A stretch of DNA of 36,581 nucleotides from JANLUX01 sp031363705 (GTDB lineage Bacteria; Bacteroidota; Bacteroidia; AKYH767-A; OLB10): positions 1-36,581 of the forward strand of contig JANLUX010000321.1 in the NCBI GenBank assembly GCA_031363705.1. Reading direction: 5' to 3'. Numbering within the stretch: the first letter of the stretch is position 1; each line of letters opens with the position of its first letter. Position numbers and translations under genes: made by a program. The notes under the pieces are model-generated. The model did not search any database and was not told where the DNA came from. It was given only the letters and a program-made list of their open reading frames with translations. Positions 25,778 to 34,042 of the stretch are shown here, piece after piece.

Positions 25778-28700
25778 ATGAATAAAAGTGTTACTCTTAA
25801 AGCTATAATGACCCTTACTGTTTTGATGGTTTTATTGTTTTCAAAGATGTATGGGCAAAAGAATAGCAGTGTTATCAAAATGCACCTGGCGGCTGAACGT
25901 GAAAAAAACAAATGGCTGGAGAGTGACATTAATGACTTTGTGATTACTGATGAATACACGGATGCAACCACAGGGCTTACGTATGATTATATTCAGCAAC
26001 GGCACAACCACATTGCTGTATTTAATGCAATAAGTGTTTTTGTAATTAAAGAAGGTGCGGTGTTATATTTTAAGCCGGGGCTGATTGACCATATTGCAAA
26101 CAAAGTAAATGCTGACAAGCCAGCGATAACGCCAGAAGCAGCGGTGAAGTTTGCTCTTAATCTTTTAGGCAAAGCTGAATTATACACTATAAAATTGCTG
26201 AGCCATGATATGGAGAAAAATATTTTTGTTTATGAAGCCCCTGCTATTTCCAATACTCCCGTAAAGGTTCAATTAGTGTATCGCTTAACAGAAAGAGGTG
26301 TGTTGCTGGCCTGGGATGTGAGTGTAGAAATGAAAGCTGAACCGCATTGGTGGAATGTGAGAGTGGATGCTGTGACGGGTGCTATTATTGATAAAAACGA
26401 TTTTACTGTTGAATGTAAATTTGATAACACCCATGAGCATGATGATGTGTATTTACAAGGGTCAGGGGCTTACGCTATGCCAGTGGTGGTGCCTGATTAC
26501 AGGGTTTTTGCTTTTCCATTGGAAGCGCAATCCTTTGGCAGCCGGACTTTATTAAGCGATCCTGCTGATGCCACTGCATCGCCTTACGGATGGCATGATG
26601 AGGATGGGATAACAGGAGGTGAATATACCATCACCAGAGGGAATAACGTACATGCTTATGAAGATGCGAATAATGATAATTTGCCGGGTTATTCACCAGA
26701 CGGGGGTTCGAGCCTGCATTTTGATTTTCCATTTACATCCAATGCAACGCCTGTTACCAACCAGGATGCCTCACTTACTAATCTTTTTTATGATAACAAC
26801 CTCATTCATGATTATCTGTACCAATTAGGCTTTACTGAGGCAGCAGGTAATTTTCAGCAAAATAATTATGGAAGAGGAGGATTGGGAGGTGATAATGTGA
26901 AAGCAGAAGGACTTGACGGATCAGGAACAAATAATGCAAATTTTAATACACCACCGGATGGAAGCCCAGGCAGAATGCAGATGTATTTGTTTACAGGCAA
27001 CAACTCAACATGCACCAGCCTGAACATATCATCATCAGGTTTTACCGGATCGATGACAACTGGTACTGCTGACTTTACCGGTATAGGCAGTGTTAATGAT
27101 ACTTTAATTTTAGTGAATGATGGTGTGAGTCCGGTAACCGATGCCTGCACAGCAATAACCAATAACATTGCAGGAAAAATAGCACTTATTGATCGCGGAA
27201 CGTGTAATTTCAGATCCAAAGCACTAGCAGCACAAAATGCAGGAGCGGTAGGAGTTATCATAGCAAATAATGTAATTGGCGCACCCATGACCATGACAGG
27301 GTCACCGGCTTTATCTATCCCTTGTGTATCTGTTTCACTGGCGGATGGTAACACTCTTAAGACAGCTTTAACAGGTGGAGTTGTAATGGCAACCATCACC
27401 ACCTGCACGGCTAACCAGATTGACGGATCTTTTGATAATGGCATTGTTGCCCATGAATACGGACATGGATTATCAAACAGACTTACCGGAGGACCCTCCC
27501 AGGCAAGCTGCCTGATTAATGGGGAACAGGGTGGCGAGGGCTGGAGCGACTGGCTTGCACTGATGATGACAATTGAGCCGGGTGACCAGGGAAGTGATGC
27601 AAGGGGTATCGGAACTTATGCCAAGGGACAGCCTGTTACAGGACCCGGAATAAGACGTTATCCCTATTCAACCAATATGAGCGTTAACCCTCAGACGTAT
27701 GGACACCTGGCATTAAGCTCACAAGTACATAACGTGGGAGAAATATGGTGCGATGCAATCTGGGATATGTCGTGGTTATTAATTGATCAGTACGGTTTCA
27801 ACAACAATCCTGCAAATACTACAGCCGGAAATAATATTGCGATGCGACTGGTATTGGAAGGAATGAAACTTCAGCCATGCGGACCTGGTTTTCTGGATGC
27901 GAGAGATGCCATTCTATTAGCGGATCAAATGCTTTATAACAATGCACACCGCTGCTTAATATGGCAGGCGTTTGCCCGCAGGGGTATGGGTTTTCAGGCT
28001 AACCAGGGCAGTGCAAATGTAGCAGGTGATGAAACTGAAAACTTTTCATTACCCTCTTATTGTATGCCAGCCACCCAGCCACCGGTAGCTGCCTTTACAG
28101 CAAATCAAACTACCATTGCGTGCGGGGGAACGGTTCAATTTACAGATCAGTCAGTGCAGGCATTTGACTGGCTATGGGATTTTGGCGACCAGGTAACCTC
28201 TACATTTCAAAATCCTGCACACACTTATACCTCACCGGGAACCTATACAGTACAGCTAACAGTGACAAATCCACTTGGAACCAATACATTGGTGAAGCCG
28301 AACTATATAACAGTGACTTCAACATTTACAGTAACTGTAACTACATCAACAGATACGATATGCAATGGGGATACCGTATTGTTATCCGCTACAGCCAGCG
28401 GAAGTAACTATATTAATTATACGGTTAACAGTATTCCTTATGCCCCATTATCCGGAACCGGAACAACAGTTGCATTAAGCGATGACCAGATGAGTACCGT
28501 TAAACCGATTGGGTTTACTTTTAATTTTTCAGGGCAGAATTATACCAACTTTTATATCTGTTCAAATGGATTCATCACCTTTAGTGCAGGAATGCCGGCA
28601 TCTTATTATTCTCAAATTATCCCGTCAACGGTTACACCAAATAATTTTATTGCATTGGCATGGAATGACCTGAATCCTTCGATTGCAGGCAGTGTTATTG

Positions 28701-29467
28701 ATTATTTTAATACCGGAGTTGCACTCAACCGCAAGCTGATAGTACGGTACAACACTTATCATTATGGCGGCACCGCGTATCCTTTTATTATGCAGGCTAT
28801 ATTATCAGAAGGATCTAATGAAATAGAGATACATACACAAGTAATTAGTAATGTATCAGGGTATGATGCTGCTGGAACTACCACTCAGGGAGTAGAAAAC
28901 CAGGGTGGCACCACAGGAATAGCGGTGCCGGGCAGAAACAGCACTCATTTTAATACCACTAATACTGCATATCGTTTTGTGCCTTATGTGCCTTATGCAT
29001 ATTCCTGGCAACCAGGCAACCTAAATGGTCCTGCGCAATCCGTTACACCATCAACCACTGGAAATTATACTGTGACAGCCACAGATGGTTCAGTATGCAC
29101 GGTGAGTGTAAATTCACCTGTAATAACAGTAAATAATTGCACAATCAACCTGCAGCTAAAAGCATTTATTGAAGGTTTTTACAACGGTGGAAATAGTATG
29201 GTGGCAGTAGTTGATCCGGTAAGTTATCCGACATTATGCGACACAATAACAGTGGAGTTACATGCGGACACCTCGCCTTACGGAACCATTTATTCAAACA
29301 CAGGAACAATTGATATAAATGGCAACGGAAGCTTTGTATTTCCCGGAGATGTGCAGGGTAATAGTTATTACATTGTAATAAAACACCGGAACGCCATAGA
29401 AACATGGAGCAAAGTACCAGTAACGATTGGTTTTACAACCAATTACGATTGCACAATTCCGGATTGA
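25778..29467 (+). CDS. Secreted M36 (fungalysin-type) metalloprotease with PA and PKD domains, 1229 aa
   Basis: A signal peptide (MNKSVTLKAIMTLTVLMVLL...) leads into a fungalysin-type propeptide (about 40-220, with LLAWDVSVEMKAEPHWWNVR). The catalytic domain follows, with a PA domain inserted near 440-545 (KIALIDRGTCNFRSKALAAQ). The zinc site is HEYGH at 559-563 with the third ligand in GEGWSDW (E587). After the protease come a PKD domain (about 770-848: WLWDFGD, HTYTSPGTYTVQLTV) and an Ig-like region. The protein ends with a domain containing LQLKAFIEGFYNGGNSMVAV, which in related proteins usually precedes more sequence. No T9SS sorting domain is visible, so release rather than anchoring, or loss of the C-terminus, is likely. 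The gene sits between rpmD and rplO with terminators on both sides. Confidence 0.94.
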   Translation: MNKSVTLKAIMTLTVLMVLLFSKMYGQKNSSVIKMHLAAEREKNKWLESDINDFVITDEYTDATTGLTYDYIQQRHNHIAVFNAISVFVIKEGAVLYFKPGLIDHIANKVNADKPAITPEAAVKFALNLLGKAELYTIKLLSHDMEKNIFVYEAPAISNTPVKVQLVYRLTERGVLLAWDVSVEMKAEPHWWNVRVDAVTGAIIDKNDFTVECKFDNTHEHDDVYLQGSGAYAMPVVVPDYRVFAFPLEAQSFGSRTLLSDPADATASPYGWHDEDGITGGEYTITRGNNVHAYEDANNDNLPGYSPDGGSSLHFDFPFTSNATPVTNQDASLTNLFYDNNLIHDYLYQLGFTEAAGNFQQNNYGRGGLGGDNVKAEGLDGSGTNNANFNTPPDGSPGRMQMYLFTGNNSTCTSLNISSSGFTGSMTTGTADFTGIGSVNDTLILVNDGVSPVTDACTAITNNIAGKIALIDRGTCNFRSKALAAQNAGAVGVIIANNVIGAPMTMTGSPALSIPCVSVSLADGNTLKTALTGGVVMATITTCTANQIDGSFDNGIVAHEYGHGLSNRLTGGPSQASCLINGEQGGEGWSDWLALMMTIEPGDQGSDARGIGTYAKGQPVTGPGIRRYPYSTNMSVNPQTYGHLALSSQVHNVGEIWCDAIWDMSWLLIDQYGFNNNPANTTAGNNIAMRLVLEGMKLQPCGPGFLDARDAILLADQMLYNNAHRCLIWQAFARRGMGFQANQGSANVAGDETENFSLPSYCMPATQPPVAAFTANQTTIACGGTVQFTDQSVQAFDWLWDFGDQVTSTFQNPAHTYTSPGTYTVQLTVTNPLGTNTLVKPNYITVTSTFTVTVTTSTDTICNGDTVLLSATASGSNYINYTVNSIPYAPLSGTGTTVALSDDQMSTVKPIGFTFNFSGQNYTNFYICSNGFITFSAGMPASYYSQIIPSTVTPNNFIALAWNDLNPSIAGSVIDYFNTGVALNRKLIVRYNTYHYGGTAYPFIMQAILSEGSNEIEIHTQVISNVSGYDAAGTTTQGVENQGGTTGIAVPGRNSTHFNTTNTAYRFVPYVPYAYSWQPGNLNGPAQSVTPSTTGNYTVTATDGSVCTVSVNSPVITVNNCTINLQLKAFIEGFYNGGNSMVAVVDPVSYPTLCDTITVELHADTSPYGTIYSNTGTIDINGNGSFVFPGDVQGNSYYIVIKHRNAIETWSKVPVTIGFTTNYDCTIPD

Positions 29468-29505
29468 TCTGAGCTGTGGGGAGATGCGAAAAAAAACGCT
29501 GGATT

Positions 29506-29540
29506 CCGTTATTAATTCTTATAATAACGGGAGCTTTTGC
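29506..29540 (+). terminator. Probable terminator of the M36 protease gene
   Basis: CCGTTATTA (29506-29514) pairs perfectly with TAATAACGG (29522-29530). The stem is AT-rich and followed only by a short T run (CTTTTG), so strength is uncertain. Confidence 0.6.
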
Positions 29541-29567
29541 TTGTTAAGAATTTATTTTTTAACCAAC

Positions 29568-29622
29568 TTGAATAAATGAAAAGAATTGTTACTTTTGCCG
29601 TCCCTTTTTAGGGGAATAGTGT
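29568..29622 (+). promoter_or_regulatory. Promoter and conserved leader of the rplO-rpsK block
   Basis: TTG (29568-29570), 19 bp, TACTTTTG (29590-29597), then GCCGTCCCTTTTTAGGGGAA. From TTGTTACT to AGTGT it has one difference in 37 bases from the copy before rplN. The start codon of rplO is 43 bp beyond. Confidence 0.93.
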
Positions 29623-29665
29623 ATTTAATTGAATATGAAACAATCCTGTAGTTAGAATAATCGAA

Positions 29666-30112
29666 ATGGAATTACATAACTTAAAACCTGCAGAAGGTTC
29701 AACAAAAAATAATAAGCGCCTTGGTCGCGGACAAGGTTCAGGACGTGGTGGTACTTCTACGCGCGGACACAAAGGTGCGCAGAGCCGCAGCGGATACAGT
29801 GCAAAGGCAGGATTTGAAGGAGGACAGATGCCGCTTCAAAGACGTTTGCCAAAGTTTGGTTTTAAGAATATTAACCGCAAAGAATTTAAAGCACTTAACC
29901 TGGATGTGTTACAAGGAATTGCAGATAAACATTCAATCACTGAATTTGACCATACTGTTTTTGTGAATCATGGATTGGCTTCTAAAAGAGACATGGTAAA
30001 AATTCTTGGACGTGGCGAGTTAAAAGCGAAAATCAATGTTAAGGCGCACGCATTTTCAGAAACAGCAAAATCTGCTATTGAAAAAGCAGGTGGTACAATC
30101 GCAACCGCTTAA
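29666..30112 (+). CDS. rplO: 50S ribosomal protein L15
   Basis: The 148-aa product has the glycine/arginine-rich N-terminus of L15 (GRGQGSGRGGTSTRGHKGAQ, about 23-42) and EGGQMPLQRRLPKFGFKN. L15 is a late assembly protein of the large subunit. It lies 8 bp before secY, so the normal rplO-secY coupling is kept although the upstream link to rpmD is lost. Confidence 0.98.
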   Translation: MELHNLKPAEGSTKNNKRLGRGQGSGRGGTSTRGHKGAQSRSGYSAKAGFEGGQMPLQRRLPKFGFKNINRKEFKALNLDVLQGIADKHSITEFDHTVFVNHGLASKRDMVKILGRGELKAKINVKAHAFSETAKSAIEKAGGTIATA

Positions 30113-30120
30113 TCTCCACT

Positions 30121-31482
30121 ATGAAAAACCTTATACAGACACTTAGAAATATTTTCAAAATTGATGAACTCCGTACCAGGATTCTCAATACGCTTTTATT
30201 TCTGTTAGTTTACCGGCTGGCTGCACACATAGTGTTACCGGGTGTTGATCCTGAGCAATTGGCAGGATTAAAAAATCAAACATCAAGTGGAATTTTAGGA
30301 TTGCTTGATATGTTTGCCGGAGGTGCTTTTTCGCAGGCATCGATTGTTGCACTGGGTATTATGCCTTACATTTCTGCATCCATCGTTGTGCAGCTGTTAG
30401 GTATTGCAGTTCCTTATTTTCAGAAGTTGCAGAAAGAAGGTGAGAGTGGTAGAAAGAAAATCAACCAATACACGCGTATCCTTACGGTGATTGTGGTGAT
30501 GTTCCAGGCTCCTGGTTATCTTATTAATTTAAGAGCACAAGCTCCGAATGCAATTATTGCATACAATAACCCGGATATTATTTCTCCTTTCTTTTTTATG
30601 TTTAGCTCAACGCTGATCATTATTGCAGGAACTTTATTTATCATGTGGTTAGGTGAGCGTATCACAGAAAAGGGTATTGGTAATGGTATCTCTCTTATCA
30701 TCATGACTGGAATTATTGCCCGTTTGCCATTTGCATTGCAGGGTGAGTTTATGAGCCGTTTGAATGAAGGTGGAGGATTGGTTTTATTCCTAGTGGAGAT
30801 TGTTGCGTTATTCGGAGTGGTAGTGTCGGTTATTTTATTAGTGCAGGGCACAAGAAAAATTCCGGTACAGTTTGCTAAAAAGATTGTGGGTAATAAGCAA
30901 TATGGCGGAGTTCGTCAATATATCCCTTTAAAAGTAAATGCAGCCGGTGTAATGCCCATTGTGTTTGCACAGGCAATTATGTTTATCCCGGCAACGGTAG
31001 CACAATTCTTTCCAGAGTCATCAACCTGGCAGGGATTTGCAGCAGCCCTTACAGATTTTCATTCATTCTGGTACAACTTCATATTTGCAATTCTTATAAT
31101 TCTCTTTACTTACTTCTACACTGCCATTGCAGTTAATCCAAGCCAGATGGCTGATGATATGAAAAAGAACGGTGGATTTGTTCCGGGTGTGAAACCAGGA
31201 AGAAAAACATCAGAGTTTATAGATGATGTTATGAGTAAGATAACATTGCCAGGTTCCATCTTCCTTGCATTTGTTGCGATTATGCCTTCGTTTGCAATGA
31301 TTGCAGGGGTGAATTCACAATTTGCACAATTTTTTGGCGGTACTTCACTGCTGATTCTGGTAGGTGTGGTATTAGATACTTTACAACAGATAGAAAGTCA
31401 TTTATTGATGCGTCATTACGATGGATTAATGAAATCAGGTCGTATCAAAGGTAGAAATACAGCTGTAGGTGCAGCAATGTAA
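30121..31482 (+). CDS. secY: Protein translocase subunit SecY
   Basis: The 453-aa product has ten predicted membrane helices. Family signatures include GLLDMFAGGAFSQASIVALG (plug region, about 59-78), MPYISASIVVQLL and the cytoplasmic loop with KKNGGFVPGVKPGRKTSEFI. SecY is the channel of the Sec system, which also delivers T9SS substrates to the periplasm. It is 22 bp before map; adk, which lies between them in many bacteria, is absent. Confidence 0.98.
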   Translation: MKNLIQTLRNIFKIDELRTRILNTLLFLLVYRLAAHIVLPGVDPEQLAGLKNQTSSGILGLLDMFAGGAFSQASIVALGIMPYISASIVVQLLGIAVPYFQKLQKEGESGRKKINQYTRILTVIVVMFQAPGYLINLRAQAPNAIIAYNNPDIISPFFFMFSSTLIIIAGTLFIMWLGERITEKGIGNGISLIIMTGIIARLPFALQGEFMSRLNEGGGLVLFLVEIVALFGVVVSVILLVQGTRKIPVQFAKKIVGNKQYGGVRQYIPLKVNAAGVMPIVFAQAIMFIPATVAQFFPESSTWQGFAAALTDFHSFWYNFIFAILIILFTYFYTAIAVNPSQMADDMKKNGGFVPGVKPGRKTSEFIDDVMSKITLPGSIFLAFVAIMPSFAMIAGVNSQFAQFFGGTSLLILVGVVLDTLQQIESHLLMRHYDGLMKSGRIKGRNTAVGAAM

Positions 31483-31504
31483 ATAAATAGTCAGGGGATG
31501 CTTA

Positions 31505-32326
31505 ATGGCAAAAGGTACAATCGTATTTAAAACTCCTGAGGAGATTGAGTTAATAAGAGTAAGTTCTTTATTTGTAGGTAAAACATTAGCTGAAGTAGCT
31601 TCGATTATCAAGCCGGGAGTAACAACCAGGAAGCTTGATGAAGTTGCGGAAGACTTTATCCGCTCACATGGAGGAGTTCCTTCATTCAAAGGATACCAGG
31701 GATTTAAAGGTTCGTTGTGTATTTCGGTGAATGAGGAAATTGTACATGGAGTTCCGGGTAACCGCGAGATCAGGGAGGAAGACATCATATCAGTTGATTG
31801 TGGTGTTTTTATGAATGGGTTTCATGGTGATTCAGCCTATACGTTTGCAGTGTGTGTAACGGATGAGGCAAAACTTAAGTTGATGCAGGTAACCCGTGAA
31901 TGCCTGATGCTTGGTGTTGAAAAATCAAGAGCAGGAAACAGGGTTGGTGACATCAGCGCAGTGATACAGGAACATGCAGAGCGAAATGGATATGGTGTGG
32001 TACGAGAGCTGGTAGGACATGGTGTTGGACGGGAGTTACACGAAAAACCAGAAGTGCCGAATTATGGTAAACGGGGTTCGGGTGCACTTTTAAAACCGGG
32101 AATGACCATCGCTATTGAACCAATGATAAACATGGGAACAAAAAATGTGAAACAGCTCAAAGACGGATGGACAGTGGTAACTAAGGATGCAAAGCCTTCG
32201 GCTCATTTTGAACACACTGTTGCTATCACAAATGTGATGGCAGATGTACTCTCAACGTTTGAACCTATAGATGAAGCAGTAGAGAAAAACGAATATTTAA
32301 AATATACATTAATAACAGTTCATTAA
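31505..32326 (+). CDS. map: Type I methionine aminopeptidase
   Basis: The 273-aa enzyme removes the initiator Met. All five metal ligands are present: D98 and D109 (SVDCGVFMNGFHGDSA), H172 (VGHGVGRELHE), E205 (TIAIEPMINMG) and E236 (HFEHTVAIT). It lacks an N-terminal zinc-finger extension, so it is type Ia. It ends 3 bp before infA. Confidence 0.98.
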   Translation: MAKGTIVFKTPEEIELIRVSSLFVGKTLAEVASIIKPGVTTRKLDEVAEDFIRSHGGVPSFKGYQGFKGSLCISVNEEIVHGVPGNREIREEDIISVDCGVFMNGFHGDSAYTFAVCVTDEAKLKLMQVTRECLMLGVEKSRAGNRVGDISAVIQEHAERNGYGVVRELVGHGVGRELHEKPEVPNYGKRGSGALLKPGMTIAIEPMINMGTKNVKQLKDGWTVVTKDAKPSAHFEHTVAITNVMADVLSTFEPIDEAVEKNEYLKYTLITVH

Positions 32327-32329
32327 GAT

Positions 32330-32548
32330 ATGCCAAAAAACTCCGCCATAGAACAGGACGGAACAGTGACTGAAGCTTTGAGTAATGCCACGTTTAGATT
32401 AGAACTCGAAAACGGGCACGAAATCATCGCTCACATATCAGGCAAGATGCGCATGAACTACATTAAAATATTGCCGGGTGATAAAGTTAAAGTTGAAATG
32501 TCACCTTATGATTTAACAAAAGGAAGAATAACGTATAGATATAAATAA
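32330..32548 (+). CDS. infA: Translation initiation factor IF-1
   Basis: The 72-aa OB-fold protein reads MPKNSAIEQDGTVTEALSNA, then AHISGKMRMNYIKILPGDKV and ends KGRITYRYK. It occludes the A site during initiation. Length is normal and it follows map by 3 bp. Confidence 0.98.
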   Translation: MPKNSAIEQDGTVTEALSNATFRLELENGHEIIAHISGKMRMNYIKILPGDKVKVEMSPYDLTKGRITYRYK

Positions 32549-32617
32549 CGATTTGATAATTTGATAATTTGATAATGAATGAATCATCAAATCATCAAAT
32601 CACCAAATCATCAAATT
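32549..32617 (+). repeat. Simple repeat with inverted halves between infA and rpmJ
   Basis: Three TTTGATAA units (32552-32575) are followed after a short spacer by four CATCAAAT-like units (about 32584-32616), complementary to them, so the 69-bp stretch can fold into a long AU-rich hairpin in the mRNA just before rpmJ. Confidence 0.8.
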
Positions 32618-32624
32618 TGGAAAA

Positions 32625-32741
32625 ATGAAAGTAAAACCATCATTAAAAAAACGCAGCGTTGATTGCAAGATAGTAAGACGCAAAGGACGTTTGTATGTAA
32701 TTAACAAAAAGAACCCACGCTTTAAGCAGCGCCAGGGATAA
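32625..32741 (+). CDS. rpmJ: 50S ribosomal protein L36, zinc-free type
   Basis: The 38-aa product begins MKVKPSLKKRSVDCKIVRRK and ends KKNPRFKQRQG. In zinc-binding L36 the ligands are C11, C14, C27 and H33; here these positions are S, C, N and F, so only one remains and metal binding is lost, as in other Bacteroidota. The position between infA and rpsM is the normal one. Confidence 0.97.
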   Translation: MKVKPSLKKRSVDCKIVRRKGRLYVINKKNPRFKQRQG

Positions 32742-32749
32742 ACAATGAA

Positions 32750-32767
32750 TGTAGAATTAATAATTAA
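32750..32767 (+). repeat. AT-rich 18-mer TGTAGAATTAATAATTAA, copy 3
   Basis: Lies 8 bp after the rpmJ stop; one mismatch from the copy at 24313. Confidence 0.65.
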
Positions 32768-32835
32768 CAATTTATAATTACTGCACTCACACAAAAATTA
32801 TTCATTAACCATTATTCATTATTAATAAAAAATAA

Positions 32836-33213
32836 ATGGCTCGTATAGCAGGTATTGATTTACCAAAACACAAAAGAGGAGAAATTGGTCTCACCTATAT
32901 TTATGGAATTGGTCGCAGCTCAGCTCAGGAGATTTTGACTGAAGCCGGAGTTGACCTTTCCAAAAAAGTGGAGAACTGGGATGATAATGATCTCAACAGC
33001 ATCCGCAGTATCATCAACGAAAAATTTAAAGTAGAAGGTGCGCTTCGTTCAGAAGTTCAGCTAAACATAAAACGACTGATGGACATCGGCAGTTACCGTG
33101 GCATCCGTCATCGTGTGGGTTTACCTGTTCGCGGGCAACGCACAAAAAACAACTGCCGTACCCGTAAAGGAAAACGCAAAACAGTTGCGAACAAAAAGAA
33201 AGTAACTAAATAA
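32836..33213 (+). CDS. rpsM: 30S ribosomal protein S13
   Basis: The 125-aa product has the helix-two-turn-helix N-domain (MARIAGIDLPKHKRGEIGLT, then YIYGIGRSSAQEIL) and the C-terminal RGIRHRVGLPVRGQRTKNNC followed by a basic tail. S13 contacts the P-site tRNA and subunit bridges. It is followed 54 bp later by rpsK. Confidence 0.98.
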   Translation: MARIAGIDLPKHKRGEIGLTYIYGIGRSSAQEILTEAGVDLSKKVENWDDNDLNSIRSIINEKFKVEGALRSEVQLNIKRLMDIGSYRGIRHRVGLPVRGQRTKNNCRTRKGKRKTVANKKKVTK

Positions 33214-33267
33214 AAATTAACGACTGATTGAATGAGGAATCATTCAGGACTATTAAAAATAAAATAA

Positions 33268-33681
33268 ATGGCTACCAAGCAACAAACAACAACAGCAACT
33301 AAAGGAAAAGCTGCAAAAAAGAAAGTAGTAAAAATTGAAGCTGTAGGAGAAGCTCATATCAGCGCTACTTTTAATAACATCATCATCAGTCTGACTAATA
33401 CCAGCGGACAGGTTATTTCATGGGCTTCTGCCGGTAAAATGGGTTTCAGAGGATCGAAGAAAAATACTCCATATGCTGCACAGATGGCAGCAGGTGAGTG
33501 TGCAAAAACGGCTTATGATTTAGGTCTTCGCAAAGTGAAAGTTTTTGTGAGAGGACCTGGTTCAGGACGCGAGTCAGCTATCCGTACATTGCATGGAGCA
33601 GGAATTGAAGTTTCTGAAATTGTGGATTTAACTCCTATTCCTCACAACGGCTGCCGTCCTCCTAAGAGAAGAAGAATTTGA
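33268..33681 (+). CDS. rpsK: 30S ribosomal protein S11
   Basis: The 137-aa product has an N-terminal Thr/Lys/Ala-rich extension of ~22 residues and then the S11 core (AHISATFNNIIISLTNTSGQ), ending ITP-type DLTPIPHNGCRPPKRRRI. In the usual order rpsD, rpoA and rplQ follow; here a terminator follows and those genes are on the other strand 16 kb upstream. Confidence 0.98.
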   Translation: MATKQQTTTATKGKAAKKKVVKIEAVGEAHISATFNNIIISLTNTSGQVISWASAGKMGFRGSKKNTPYAAQMAAGECAKTAYDLGLRKVKVFVRGPGSGRESAIRTLHGAGIEVSEIVDLTPIPHNGCRPPKRRRI

Positions 33682-33729
33682 TTCTCTTGTTGTCCGGAGT
33701 GATCAGGATCATATCATAATGTAAAATAT

Positions 33730-33755
33730 AACCTCGCAGAGTGCGGGGTTTTTTT
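33730..33755 (+). terminator. Terminator ending the rplO-rpsK block
   Basis: AACCTCGCA (33730-33738), loop GAG, TGCGGGGTT (33742-33750), T to 33755. The stem is the same as that after rpmD; only the loop differs. The rest of the 361-bp gap before the next gene holds only a possible promoter. Confidence 0.93.
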
Positions 33756-33895
33756 ATGGCTTATTATCACACAAAGTTTTGCAAATAAGTTTTAAGAGAA
33801 CACAGTTTGGAATAAAAAAATATTTCACGATGTTTGACTCGCCAAAGCACATATTTATGCAACCGGAGGAAATTAATTATTAGTCAAAGAAAAAA

Positions 33896-33930
33896 TTTGT
33901 TTTTTCTAAAATGAAACTTTTTTACATTTG
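33896..33930 (+). promoter_or_regulatory. Possible promoter of the small charged-protein gene
   Basis: TACATTTG (33923-33930) fits the -7 consensus and TTTG (33896-33899) could be the -33 element, though the 23-bp spacer is long. A leader of about 105 bases would follow. Confidence 0.35.
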
Positions 33931-34042
33931 TCTTGTATAAAGATTAATTACTTCACAAAAAGAAATCTTTAAAAGCAAACTAAATTTATAATTAACACAA
34001 TAATTTATACGCCTCTGATCCTATCTTTTACTTAAACAATAA

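Noticed and set aside
26866..27444. 192-codon minus-strand ORF inside the M36 protease gene
   Set aside because: Antisense to the PA and catalytic region, which has unmistakable family motifs.
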